In this document: in pieces, positions 8,745 through 17,064 of the stretch
Numbering within the stretch: position 1 is the first letter of the stretch
Layout: the number at the start of each line of letters is the position of its first letter
NCBI GenBank assembly: GCA_021775835.1
Contig: JAJFHC010000014.1
Coordinates: 1-48,062 of the forward strand
Length of the DNA stretch: 48,062 nucleotides
Source: Hyphomicrobiales bacterium
Lineage (GTDB): Bacteria; Pseudomonadota; Alphaproteobacteria; Rhizobiales; JAJFHC01
Direction: 5' to 3'
Notes under the pieces: generated by a model
Databases searched by the model: none
What the model saw: only the letters and a program-made list of their open reading frames with translations
What the model was told of the DNA's origin: nothing
Position numbers and translations under genes: made by a program

Positions 8745-9144
8745 GATTCCTCCCACGGTTTTCACGATTGTTTACAAACGGCAACGTTTACGACTGCGCG
8801 CATCCATTCCCGCCATTTCTAACACTGCGCCCCGATGAAATGTTACGGCAGTCATCGGTTGCAGATGGAGACGACATCAGCCGCCATACTAATTTGAGAA
8901 TTATAACGGCATTTGCCGCTTTCACTCCCTCCAATTTGACACGATTGCCCGTTTGCATCTGACGTACACTTGGCGGCCCGCATCTCTTGATGCGGATACT
9001 CTATAAGGACCCCACAAGGGTCAAGCCTTTCTTGATATGGATCAACTATCTGAAGCAAAACAACAATACTGAAACTTCACAACCTCCAAAACATGCTATG
9101 GATGGAATTCCGCCCAAAGACTGTGCAATGGGCACCCTTTCACT
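8745..9144 (-). promoter_or_regulatory. 400-bp leader of the importer operon with promoter-like boxes and dyads
   Basis: No gene seen. On the minus strand two promoter candidates are visible. The distal one has TTGACC (9024-9019), 17 bases, then GAGTAT; directly upstream of it is the dyad TTGAT-ATGG-ATCAA (9032-9045), and GACCC-CACAA-GGGTC (9008-9022) covers its -35. The proximal one is a perfect TATAAT (8905-8900) with no good -35, and the palindrome CGGCA-TT-TGCCG (8907-8918) lies immediately upstream in the spacer, where an activator or repressor could act. A 7-bp hairpin CCGCATC-TCTT-GATGCGG (8978-8995) lies between them. Direct repeats GTTTAC sit at 8770 and 8786 in the leader. I found no sigma54 -24/-12 box. 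Confidence 0.45.
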
Positions 9145-10506
9145 TCATCCCTGAAGGAAAAAATCGCTGCGTTTGAGACCGTATTTCTTCATCTTGTCCT
9201 GTAACGTCTTGCGGGGGATGCCCAGAGCCACATAGGTGGCTTTGATCGAACCGCCGTTGCGGCGCAGTTCCTGGTCGATCAGGGTTCGTTCAAAGGCTGA
9301 AACACGGTCCGGCAGGGCTTCACCGGTTGATTGCCGTGATTCACTGCGTGAAATCGTCAGCCCCATGCCCAGCGCCAATCGATCTGCCTGCGCTTTGATC
9401 TCCGGCAGGTTTCCCGGCCAGTCGCAAAGCAGGACCTCTCTGGTTTCCGTTTCGGAAAGAGGGGGCGGATCCACAGCAAATCGAATTACCGCTTTGTCGA
9501 GAAAATGTTGAAACAGGTGAATGCGATCCTGACCGCGCAACCGCACGGGCGGCACTTCCACGACAGCACAGGATATCGTCCCGCCGATGCCTGACGGCGT
9601 TTCAATTTCATCGTCGCCATGACCTGAACGGCGGTCAATCCGGGACATGACGAGGCGGGCGTTCAGGCTGCCGTCCCGGCTCGCTCCCTCGACCCGGTGA
9701 CGAACGGAGTCCGGCAAATGGTCGGCATCTTCGAGATAGAGAACGCCGCCCGCGGCTTGGGCGACGCACCCGGCACTTCCGGAGGAACCGGGACGAACGC
9801 TGCCAAACAGTTCAAGACTGGCCTGGCCCTCCGACAACCTCGCGCAATGCACGGCCACAAACGGCCCTTCCCGGCTTGGTGATGCTGCATGAATTGCGCG
9901 CGCCACCTGTTCGCCTTCCACTCCGGGTTCGCCCCGTATGAGAATGTCCACCGGGACTGCCGCAACTTCCTGCACGAGGTTGCGCAGTCGCTCTATCTGG
10001 GGAGAGACGCCAACCAGAAAGGATGTGCTCGACTTGGCCGCACTCAACGCCAGATGCAGACTGCGGTTTTCAATCACCAGGGCGCGCTTTTCCGATGCGC
10101 GGGTCACGATCTCCACGAGACGGTCCGGCCGGAACGGTTTTTCCAGAAAATCGTACGCGCCCTTGCGCATGGCATCAACGGCCTGGGGAATATCGCCATA
10201 ACCGGTCACCAGAATCACGGGCAAGTCCGGGTCCTTCGCCCGGACCTCTGCCAGCACCTCCATACCGCCAAGCCCGGGCATGCGCATATCGGTGATAACC
10301 ACACCGGAAAAGTTGCGCTCAACCCTTTGCACCGCCAGTTGCGGGTCGGCAAACGCTTCCACGTCGAATCCCGCAAGCTCGAGTGTCTGTGCTGCCGAAA
10401 CTCGCTGCAGGTGATCGTCATCTACGAGGATCACGGGTTTGTGGGAGTCCGGTTGTTGCTCGGGCCCGGCCGCCCCGATCGCGTCATCTGTCGGCTGCAC
10501 ACTCAC
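9145..10506 (-). CDS. NtrC/DctD-like response regulator with degenerate AAA+ domain
   Basis: Receiver domain (residues 23-140) with phosphoacceptor Asp73 in VVITDMRMPG and Lys123 in FLEKPF; AAA+ region (about 160-380); Fis-type helix-turn-helix at the C-terminus (SIKATYVALGIPRKTLQDKMKKYG). The middle domain is damaged: where active family members have GETGTGKE there is GEPGVEGE (residues 192-199, no Walker lysine), the GAFTGA loop that touches sigma54 is deleted after ELFGS, and Walker B reads VLYLED. Thus it should bind DNA and be phosphorylated but is unlikely to hydrolyse ATP or drive sigma54 open complexes. It starts with GTG at 10506, overlapping the kinase stop by four bases. Likely target: the adjacent importer or the divergent OYE operon (inference). 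Confidence 0.88.
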   Translation of the reverse strand: MSVQPTDDAIGAAGPEQQPDSHKPVILVDDDHLQRVSAAQTLELAGFDVEAFADPQLAVQRVERNFSGVVITDMRMPGLGGMEVLAEVRAKDPDLPVILVTGYGDIPQAVDAMRKGAYDFLEKPFRPDRLVEIVTRASEKRALVIENRSLHLALSAAKSSTSFLVGVSPQIERLRNLVQEVAAVPVDILIRGEPGVEGEQVARAIHAASPSREGPFVAVHCARLSEGQASLELFGSVRPGSSGSAGCVAQAAGGVLYLEDADHLPDSVRHRVEGASRDGSLNARLVMSRIDRRSGHGDDEIETPSGIGGTISCAVVEVPPVRLRGQDRIHLFQHFLDKAVIRFAVDPPPLSETETREVLLCDWPGNLPEIKAQADRLALGMGLTISRSESRQSTGEALPDRVSAFERTLIDQELRRNGGSIKATYVALGIPRKTLQDKMKKYGLKRSDFFLQG

Positions 10507-12335
10507 AGCGGTCTCCGCTCAACGCCCTTGAACGTCAACCGAACGCAGCCACCGCCCGAGACTGAATTGTTGATGTCGATGGTACCATCCAGCGTTTCCA
10601 TTATGTTTTCGCAGATGGCAAGTCCGAGACCAAGGCCTTCAGCCTGCGCGCGGGTCGTAAAGAATGGCTCCTTGCCCCTGAGCAGCGCTTCGTTGGAGAA
10701 CCCGGGACCGCTATCCGTAACGAGCACATGAACCAACCCGTCCTCGACCTGTGACGAAATATTCAATACCCGGGGCTCTGAAGCGGCCATGGCCAGGACA
10801 GCATTGGTGATCACGTTGCCAAAGACCTGGCCAATTCGGGCCGGACCGCCGCGCACCGGCAACGGGTTTAGGGAAACCTGACAATTCACATCGACGTTGT
10901 GGTTATCCAACAGCGGTGCAGCCTCGGTCAGTGCCTTTTGCAACGCTGCCGACAGGTCCACCTCCACAGGTGCCTTTCGCTCCCGGCGAACATAGGCGCG
11001 CAAATTCTCAACAATCCTCGCCGCACGCCCGGCGGCATCGCTGATGTGTTCCAGAGTCCGCCGGGCGTCCTCCGGTTTGTCGCGTTTCAGGAGCAATCTT
11101 GCGTTCGCGGCAAAGGAATTAATGGCCCCCAAAGGCTGGTTCAGTTCATGGGAGATACTTGCAGACATGGTTCCAAGTGCAGCCAGCTTGCCGGCTTGTA
11201 CCAGTTCATCCTGGGCCCTGTGAAGGTCTGCTTCGGCAGCCTGTCGGTCAACGACCTCGCGTTGAAGACTGACGTTGGTCTCCAGCAGTTCACGGGTTCG
11301 TTCGCCGACCCTGACTTCGAGCTCGCTGTTGAGTTGGGTCTGATAGTTCAGTTCCCGGAGGTGGTGGCGTTGCCACAGATAGAGGGCACACGTCACGACC
11401 GCCAGCAGGAGCAGGGTCAGACAAACGGTCAACATCACGTTCCAGACCTGTCGGGCGATGCGCGATTTCGATGTCAGCAGATACAAACTGAATCTGTGAT
11501 CCGGCAATGTCGCCTGGACAGAAACATGGTCGTTCATCCGGACCGGCAGGGGTGTCAATTTCTTGCCGGCATATTTTCTCTCCTTGTCAATACGTTTGAC
11601 TTCCGCCGGCGTCAGGTTCCTGATCTTGCGGTAGAGCCAGTCGGAGTTGTCCGCGAGGATGACAACGCCGTGTTCATCGGTGACAAATACGGCCTGATCT
11701 TCTGTCGGCGCCCATCTACTTTCGAACCGGCTGAGATCGACCTTGACGACAACGACTCCTTCAATCCGGCCATCCAGACGTACGGCCGACGACATAAAGT
11801 ACCCCCGCTTTCCGGTGGTCGTTCCAACAGCGAAGTAACGTCCCTGGCCGCCTTCGATTGCCTGGCGGAAATAGGGTCTGAATGAATAATTGTTGCCGAC
11901 GAACGTCTTGGGCAATCCGTAATTTGAAGCGGCAATCGTCAACCCTGAGCGATCGATTACGTATACGTCCAGGGCGCCGATCTTTTTCTGCAACTCCTTC
12001 AACACCGCGTGGGCACGCATCAATGTCGGCCGGTCACCGGGATCTACCAAAGCAGCACGGACAGCCGGGTCACGGGATATGATCTCCGGCAGGATGCCAT
12101 ACTTGTCCAGCACGCCATTCAGACTGGACACATAGAGTTCAAGTTTAGGCCCGGAGTCTTCGCGAAGTTGACCTTCGTAGTAAGCGCCTGCGAGATCGTA
12201 GGATTTCCACAGTGTTGCCGCAAAAACCAGACAGGCCGCAGACACAAGAGCCACGAGGGCGCTACGCGAAGTCGTCCTGTTCTGAATGGCTCCGGTTCCT
12301 GACATGGTGTTTTCCGACTGACGCAAACGGCGCAT
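10503..12335 (-). CDS. DctB-like membrane sensor histidine kinase
   Basis: Inner-membrane kinase partner of the regulator it overlaps (GTGA). From the ATG at 12335 (AAGGTGG 4-5 nt upstream) it is 610 aa: one membrane helix near residues 27-45, a periplasmic PDC/Cache-like domain of about 240 residues (YVIDRSGLTIAASNYG, NYSFRPYFRQAIEGGQGRYF, YFMSSAVRLDGRIEGVVVVKVD), a second membrane helix, a coiled coil, the H-box SASISHELNQPLGAINSFA and an HATPase domain with VFGNVITNAVLA and GLGLGLAICENIM. The architecture is that of DctB, which senses C4-dicarboxylates, but no dicarboxylate transporter gene is in the window. Other in-frame starts exist at 12401 and 12305. Confidence 0.9.
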   Translation of the reverse strand: MRRLRQSENTMSGTGAIQNRTTSRSALVALVSAACLVFAATLWKSYDLAGAYYEGQLREDSGPKLELYVSSLNGVLDKYGILPEIISRDPAVRAALVDPGDRPTLMRAHAVLKELQKKIGALDVYVIDRSGLTIAASNYGLPKTFVGNNYSFRPYFRQAIEGGQGRYFAVGTTTGKRGYFMSSAVRLDGRIEGVVVVKVDLSRFESRWAPTEDQAVFVTDEHGVVILADNSDWLYRKIRNLTPAEVKRIDKERKYAGKKLTPLPVRMNDHVSVQATLPDHRFSLYLLTSKSRIARQVWNVMLTVCLTLLLLAVVTCALYLWQRHHLRELNYQTQLNSELEVRVGERTRELLETNVSLQREVVDRQAAEADLHRAQDELVQAGKLAALGTMSASISHELNQPLGAINSFAANARLLLKRDKPEDARRTLEHISDAAGRAARIVENLRAYVRRERKAPVEVDLSAALQKALTEAAPLLDNHNVDVNCQVSLNPLPVRGGPARIGQVFGNVITNAVLAMAASEPRVLNISSQVEDGLVHVLVTDSGPGFSNEALLRGKEPFFTTRAQAEGLGLGLAICENIMETLDGTIDINNSVSGGGCVRLTFKGVERRPL

Positions 12336-12403
12336 ACTGCCACCTTGCCGAGCCGGCCACAATCTTTCCCATGGCATTTCGAAGGGGAACGACATGCGCA
12401 ATC

Positions 12404-12441
12404 TATTTTACATATAAAATAAATCGCCTATACTCGTTTCC
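12404..12441 (+). promoter_or_regulatory. Promoter with overlapping 18-bp dyad; probable leaderless start
   Basis: TTTACA (12407-12412), 16 bases, TATACT (12429-12434) form a good sigma70-type promoter. A perfect inverted repeat TATTTTA-CATA-TAAAATA (12404-12421) covers the -35 box, the position expected for a repressor site. With a start point about 7 bases after the -10, transcription would begin at or within one or two bases of the ATG at 12442, leaving no room for a Shine-Dalgarno. No obvious GntR/MarR/TetR gene is adjacent, so the cognate factor is unknown; the regulator encoded at 9145-10506 is one candidate. Confidence 0.65.
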
Positions 12442-13923
12442 ATGTGGAAGCCATCTGAACGAACAATCTACAAGCCCCGTCCGGGCACGGTTCCAGACCG
12501 GGAATCGGCGCGGCACGCATTGCTGTTTTCGCCGGTGAAAGTCGGGCCGGTCACGCTCAAGCAGAGGACCTGGGTGCCTGCCATGGTCCCCTGGCGGGCC
12601 TCCGATGACGGCTGGGTGACCGAGGACGTGCTGGACTGGTACGGACGATTTGCCAGAGGACGACCCGGTGGACTGGTGGTTGAGGCGACCGGAATTCGCG
12701 ATGTGCCAAGCGGGCCTCTGTTGCGGATCGGAGACGACCGTTTTCTGGACGGCTTGTGCCGGTTGACGGACCGCGTCAGGAAGGAAAGCGACGGCCAGAC
12801 CAAACTGTTCATCCAGCTCATCGACTTTCTCGCTATCAAACGGCGCCCGGTTCGGGAAAAGTACTTCAACCGCTTTCTGGAAATCACGGACCGGCATCGC
12901 GCAACCCTTGACCTGCGCGGTCTCCCCGATCTCGATGGAAACCAGATCCGGCAGCATTTGCTTTCTCTTGAAGATAATGAACTCGAAGGCATTCTGGACG
13001 AACGCGAGCTCGAGTCCCTGCGCATGGGGTATCGCGAACGGGTGACGGACACTGACCTTGAGCATATCGCCAACCTGCCCCAAACGTTGCCGGAACTGTT
13101 TTCTTCAGCCGCCGGCCGGGCCCACGCCGCGGGCTTCGACGGTGTTGAACTGCACTACGCTCATGCCTACACGATGGCATCTTTCCTATCGGCACGAAAC
13201 ACACGCAGCGACGGTTACGGGGGGCCTCGAGAAAACCGTGTGCGGCTGCCGCTTGAGGTTTATGAGGCCGTGCGCTCCACTGTCGGGAGGGACTTTGTCG
13301 TCGGATGCCGGTTTCTCAGCGAAGACTGCATAGGCGGAGGCAACAGCGTCGAAGACTCTGCCTATTTCGGCACGGCCTTCGCGCAAGCCGGTATGGATTT
13401 TCTATCGCTGTCGCGCGGTGGACGCTTCGAAGATGCCAAGCAACCGGGCGTTGGCCAGGCCGCCTACCCTTATACCGGGCCGAGCGGATACGAGTGCATG
13501 CCCGGTCATATCTCCGATTCATTCGGGCCCTTCGGCCGCAACATCGAGCCGACGGCCCGCATCAGGACAGCGATCCGGGCGGCCGGCCACGAGACACCCG
13601 TGGTGGTTGCCGGCGGCATTCACGGCTTCGACCAGGCGGAGAGCATTCTCCGCAACGAAGAAGCCGACATTATCGGATCTGCCCGCCAAAGCCTGGCCGA
13701 CCCAGACTGGTTCCTGAAGCTGAGCCAGGGGTGCGGCGCCCAGGTGCGTTCCTGCGAATACACCAATTATTGCGAAGGGCTCGACCAGAAACACAAACAA
13801 GTCACTTGCAAGTTATGGGACCGCAAGGAACTTGATGAAGCCGGCGTTCCGAAATCAAAGGACGGCAGGAGAAGACTCGTGGCACCACACTGGCCGGGTA
13901 CGGACACGAGCCAGGACACATGA
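12442..13923 (+). CDS. NADH:flavin oxidoreductase, old yellow enzyme family (divergent)
   Basis: A 493-aa FMN TIM-barrel protein. Recognisable are LLFSPVKVGPVTLKQRTWVPAM at the start of the barrel, DGVELHYAHAY with the active-site pair His238/His241, FLSARNTRSDGYGG, the phosphate-binding PVVVAGGIHG, and DIIGSARQSLADPDW. Odd points: the QLxHxGR signature after the third strand is replaced by QLIDFLAIKRR, and the stretch from there to the His pair is roughly 25-30 residues longer than usual. The tail carries three cysteines (SCEYTNYCEG, VTCKLWD). The stop overlaps the ligase start (ATGA). It probably reduces an activated alkene or ring of the product made by the next gene's enzyme; this is inference. 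Confidence 0.88.
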   Translation: MWKPSERTIYKPRPGTVPDRESARHALLFSPVKVGPVTLKQRTWVPAMVPWRASDDGWVTEDVLDWYGRFARGRPGGLVVEATGIRDVPSGPLLRIGDDRFLDGLCRLTDRVRKESDGQTKLFIQLIDFLAIKRRPVREKYFNRFLEITDRHRATLDLRGLPDLDGNQIRQHLLSLEDNELEGILDERELESLRMGYRERVTDTDLEHIANLPQTLPELFSSAAGRAHAAGFDGVELHYAHAYTMASFLSARNTRSDGYGGPRENRVRLPLEVYEAVRSTVGRDFVVGCRFLSEDCIGGGNSVEDSAYFGTAFAQAGMDFLSLSRGGRFEDAKQPGVGQAAYPYTGPSGYECMPGHISDSFGPFGRNIEPTARIRTAIRAAGHETPVVVAGGIHGFDQAESILRNEEADIIGSARQSLADPDWFLKLSQGCGAQVRSCEYTNYCEGLDQKHKQVTCKLWDRKELDEAGVPKSKDGRRRLVAPHWPGTDTSQDT

Positions 13924-15587
13924 GCGACCGAGGCGATCTGCTGCCGTCGCGATACGACGATCCCTTTGTCAGGAATAATCTCCCGCCTGCCACCAGCAGC
14001 CCAGATTGCAGGTTTGACCTGCCACATCTTCAGTTTCCGCAGGATATCAACGCCGCTCGACACACCCTGCAGTCAGGACTGGAAGCCGGTGGGCCCGACA
14101 AGACAGCGATCATCGACGGCGAGATCCGGTGGACGTTTCGCGAACTGGACGAACGGTCGAACCAGATCGCCCACGTGCTGATCGACGACCTGGGGATGAA
14201 AACAGGCAACCGCGTGCTGTTACGCGCACCCAACACGGCCATGGCTGCCGCCATCTGGTTTGCAATCATCAAGGCCGGCGGCGTTGCGGTTGTCACTGTT
14301 CCCCTTTTGCGGGCAGGCGAACTGGCGGCGGTGGTCACGAAGGCTCAAGTGACACATGCAATCTGCGACGTCGCCCTGGCTGATGAAATGAAACAGGCGG
14401 CCTGCGACAACGCCATTCTCGAACACGTGGTTTATTTCGGCGAAACAGGAGACGACCCTGCACACCTCGAACATCGCCTAAAGTTCAAACCCGCCTGTTT
14501 CGATGTGTTTCAGCCATCGCGCGATGATGCTGCCCTGATCGGCTTTACGTCCGGTACGACGGGCGCCGCCAAGGGCACGATCCATTTCCACAGAGATGTG
14601 ATGGCGATCTGCGAATGCATGCCCAGGCACATTCTGAAACCGACGACCGCAGATGTGTTTGCGGGCACACCTCCATTTGCTTTCACGTTCGGTCTCGGAG
14701 GGCTCCTGCTGTTTCCTGTTCGTTACGGGGCAACGACAGTACTGACCCAGGACAGGGAACCGGCGAACCTGCTCACACTGGTTGAGCGACACCAGGTTAC
14801 CGTCCTGTTCACCGCGGCAACGGGATATCGCAGTCTTCTTGCCAGCCTCAATGGCCAGGATATCTCAAGCCTGCGGGTTTGCGTGTCGTCGGGCGAACAT
14901 CTGCCGGCAACCGTTTCCCGAGACTGGCAGCTACGCACCGGGCATCTGCTCACGGAGGTGCTGGGATCCACGGAAATGCTGCACGCCTTCATTGGGGCTG
15001 CCGGTGACGATATCGTTCCGGGATCTCCCGGCAAGATAATTCCCGGGTACGAGGCGCGCGTGGTCGACGATGAATTCAATGATTTGGCCGACGATGTGCC
15101 CGGCATGTTGCTGGTTCGTGGGCCCACGGGGTGCCGGTATCTGGATGATCCGAGGCAAACCGACCAGGTTCACAATGGCTGGACGATCACCGGTGATCTT
15201 GTGACCCGCGATGAAAATGGATATTTCCGGTTTGCCGGCAGGCGTGACGACATGATCGTGTCCGCAGGTTACAATATTTCCCCCATGGAAGTGGAAGACG
15301 CCCTGCTGAGCCATAACGCCGTCAGCGAATGCGTCGTCGCGGGCACGCCGGATCCGGACCGGGGCAACATCGTCACCGCTGTCGTCGTCACGACGTCGCG
15401 CGCAAAGCCGGGCGACCGCCTTACCGCCGACTTGCAGGATCACGCCAAGACGATTATCGCGCCCTACAAATATCCACGTAAGATCATCTACCTGGAGTCG
15501 CTTCCCCGGACGGCAACCGGCAAACTCATGCGCCGGGACATTTTGCACCATATTGGCAAAAAGAGCCTGCCAGATGACCAGACTTGA
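13920..15587 (+). CDS. AMP-forming acyl/aryl-CoA ligase (benzoate- or 2-aminobenzoate-CoA ligase-like)
   Basis: ANL-superfamily ligase, 555 aa, expected to adenylate a carboxylic acid and transfer it to CoA. Motifs: phosphate loop FTSGTTGAAKGTIHFH (about residues 206-221), PFAFTFGLGGLLLFP, the GSTE motif in VLGSTEMLH, TGDLVTRDENGYFRFAGRRDD, the hinge and CoA segment VSAGYNISPMEVED, and the catalytic lysine in RTATGKLMRRDI near the end. Start DFDLPHL-type leader and overall pattern look most like the benzoate/2-aminobenzoate-CoA ligase branch. Four-base overlap with the OYE gene implies coupled translation. The exact acid cannot be assigned from sequence alone. Confidence 0.88.
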   Translation: MSDRGDLLPSRYDDPFVRNNLPPATSSPDCRFDLPHLQFPQDINAARHTLQSGLEAGGPDKTAIIDGEIRWTFRELDERSNQIAHVLIDDLGMKTGNRVLLRAPNTAMAAAIWFAIIKAGGVAVVTVPLLRAGELAAVVTKAQVTHAICDVALADEMKQAACDNAILEHVVYFGETGDDPAHLEHRLKFKPACFDVFQPSRDDAALIGFTSGTTGAAKGTIHFHRDVMAICECMPRHILKPTTADVFAGTPPFAFTFGLGGLLLFPVRYGATTVLTQDREPANLLTLVERHQVTVLFTAATGYRSLLASLNGQDISSLRVCVSSGEHLPATVSRDWQLRTGHLLTEVLGSTEMLHAFIGAAGDDIVPGSPGKIIPGYEARVVDDEFNDLADDVPGMLLVRGPTGCRYLDDPRQTDQVHNGWTITGDLVTRDENGYFRFAGRRDDMIVSAGYNISPMEVEDALLSHNAVSECVVAGTPDPDRGNIVTAVVVTTSRAKPGDRLTADLQDHAKTIIAPYKYPRKIIYLESLPRTATGKLMRRDILHHIGKKSLPDDQT

Positions 15588-15638
15588 TGTATAATGTCGT
15601 CCAGTTTCCCGATCCACACTTGGAAGGTTGATTGTACC

Positions 15639-15896
15639 ATGCAAATGCCCAAAGCCGCCCTTACCGCATTGGCCTTGACGCTTCTCGGCGCGGGGCCGGT
15701 GTTTGCCGAGGCAAAGGAACTTCCCAGGACAGCACCACCTCTGCTCAAGGTCGAAACCTTCGACACCCAGTACGGCCAGGGAACCCGCAGCTTCGTTTGG
15801 GGCTATCCCGTTCACGGTGACATCATCTTCACCACCGACGGCGACCGGGATACCAGCAAGGAAGGCTTCGAACGTGACCGGAACAAGGGCGGCTGA
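15639..15896 (+). CDS. Small exported protein of unknown function, 85 aa
   Basis: I do not recognise the family. ATG at 15639 (GGAAGG about 11 nt upstream) opens a clear Sec signal peptide, MQMPKAALTALALTLLGAGPVFA, followed by a polar mature part of about 60 residues with an aromatic/glycine stretch (TRSFVWGYPVHGDIIF) and a charged tail rich in Asp, Arg and Lys. There are no cysteines. It sits 51 bp after the CoA ligase and 69 bp before the nitroreductase, all in the same direction, so it is likely part of this operon. Confidence 0.65.
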   Translation: MQMPKAALTALALTLLGAGPVFAEAKELPRTAPPLLKVETFDTQYGQGTRSFVWGYPVHGDIIFTTDGDRDTSKEGFERDRNKGG

Positions 15897-15965
15897 TCAA
15901 GCGTAATTTTTGCCTGAAACCGAGACTTTCCAGAAATCCTTCCCAGACAAGCGGAAACCACATTC

Positions 15966-16670
15966 ATGGACGCACGTGTTGACGCATCGGCTGCCGCCGA
16001 TGCCGTGGACGAGGCCATAACATCGCGGCGTTCGCTGCGTGCTTTCAAGGCCGATCCGATCTCACGCGAGACTGTCGAGGACATTCTGCGCGTCTCAAGC
16101 CGCGCGCCCAGCGGCACCAACATGCAGCCGTGGAAAGTCACGGTGGTCACGGGCGATGCCAAGGCCAGGCTTTCCACCGCTGTCCTGGAGGCGTTTAACG
16201 CCGGCGGCGACGATCACAAGCAGGAATACAAGTATTATCCCGACAGGTTTCCCGAGCCCTATCAGAGCCGCCGCAGAAAAGTCGGCTGGGACATGTATGG
16301 CCTGCTCGGCATCGTCAAAGGCGATTCCGAACGCATGCATGCACAGCACGCCCGAAACCATCTTTTCTTTGATGCGCCCGTCGGCATGATCTTTACCATC
16401 GACAGAAGCCTGGAGATCGGCAGCTGGCTCGATTACGGGATGTTTCTGCAGAACATCATGGTTGCCGCGCGCGGCCGCGGGCTGGACACCTGTCCGCAGG
16501 CAGCGTTCGCGCCCTATCATAAAATCATCCGGCAGGAACTGGGGATCAGCGAAGACGAAATTGTCATTTGTGGCATGTCGCTTGGCTACGCCGACCATTC
16601 CGCAATCGAAAACACGCTGCAGACCGACCGGGTGCCGGTTGACGAGTTTGCCCGATTCCTCGATCGCTGA
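15966..16670 (+). CDS. Nitroreductase family FMN oxidoreductase
   Basis: A 234-aa FMN-binding protein. The N-terminal SRRSLRAFKADPIS and SSRAPSGTNMQPWKV give the family's phosphate- and ring-binding residues; DYGMFLQNIMVAARGRGLDTCPQAA is the central helix and loop; CGMSLGYAD near the C-terminus is the second FMN segment. Such enzymes reduce nitro groups, quinones or activated alkenes with NAD(P)H. Its place after the OYE and ligase genes suggests a second reduction step or detoxification in the same pathway. No Shine-Dalgarno stands out before the ATG at 15966. Confidence 0.92.
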   Translation: MDARVDASAAADAVDEAITSRRSLRAFKADPISRETVEDILRVSSRAPSGTNMQPWKVTVVTGDAKARLSTAVLEAFNAGGDDHKQEYKYYPDRFPEPYQSRRRKVGWDMYGLLGIVKGDSERMHAQHARNHLFFDAPVGMIFTIDRSLEIGSWLDYGMFLQNIMVAARGRGLDTCPQAAFAPYHKIIRQELGISEDEIVICGMSLGYADHSAIENTLQTDRVPVDEFARFLDR

Positions 16671-16810
16671 CCGCACGGAACGGGGGCGCCGCATTCGGAT
16701 GCACCAATCTTGCGCGATCACTCCCTGATCACTTGCCCGCGAGCGGCCTTTCGATTCTCCGTTGAACGCTTATCTGAAGTTCCAGACAAGCCAACCAAAG
16801 GAGATCGACA

Positions 16811-17059
16811 ATGAATTCCTACTTAAAGGCAGGCCTTACGGCCGTTGCTCTGTTCACAGCGTCGTCCGTTTTCACGGTTCAGGCGGACAGCTACGTCAAT
16901 TCGCAGAACACCTTCAAGAAGCATACGACCCAAAAGGTTCACGTCACCAAGCGTAAGTCGAACCGCGTTGTTGTCAGTCCTGCTCGTGCCGGCAAGCGGC
17001 AGAATTTTGGGGTTCATGTCCGCGACACCTCCAGAGAAGGTTACGGTCCTGGCCGCTGA
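16811..17059 (+). CDS. Small exported basic protein, 82 aa
   Basis: Unknown family. The ATG at 16811 follows a very strong AAAGGAGATC site. A signal peptide (KAGLTAVALFTASSVFTVQA) precedes a short, strongly basic, Ser/Lys/Arg-rich chain (KKHTTQKVHVTKRKSNRV and GKRQNFGV) with no cysteines or hydrophobic core. The gene stands alone and ends in a structured 3' region with an excellent terminator, which with the strong ribosome site suggests high expression. Codon use looks like its neighbours. Possibly a periplasmic or envelope-associated polycation; that is a guess from composition. Confidence 0.75.
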   Translation: MNSYLKAGLTAVALFTASSVFTVQADSYVNSQNTFKKHTTQKVHVTKRKSNRVVVSPARAGKRQNFGVHVRDTSREGYGPGR

Positions 17060-17064
17060 ATTCG

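Noticed and set aside
9118..9138. GGGTGCCCATTGC (minus strand) as a sigma54 -24/-12 promoter
   Set aside because: The GG-GC spacing is 9 rather than 10, the flanks do not match, and it lies right at the regulator's 3' end.
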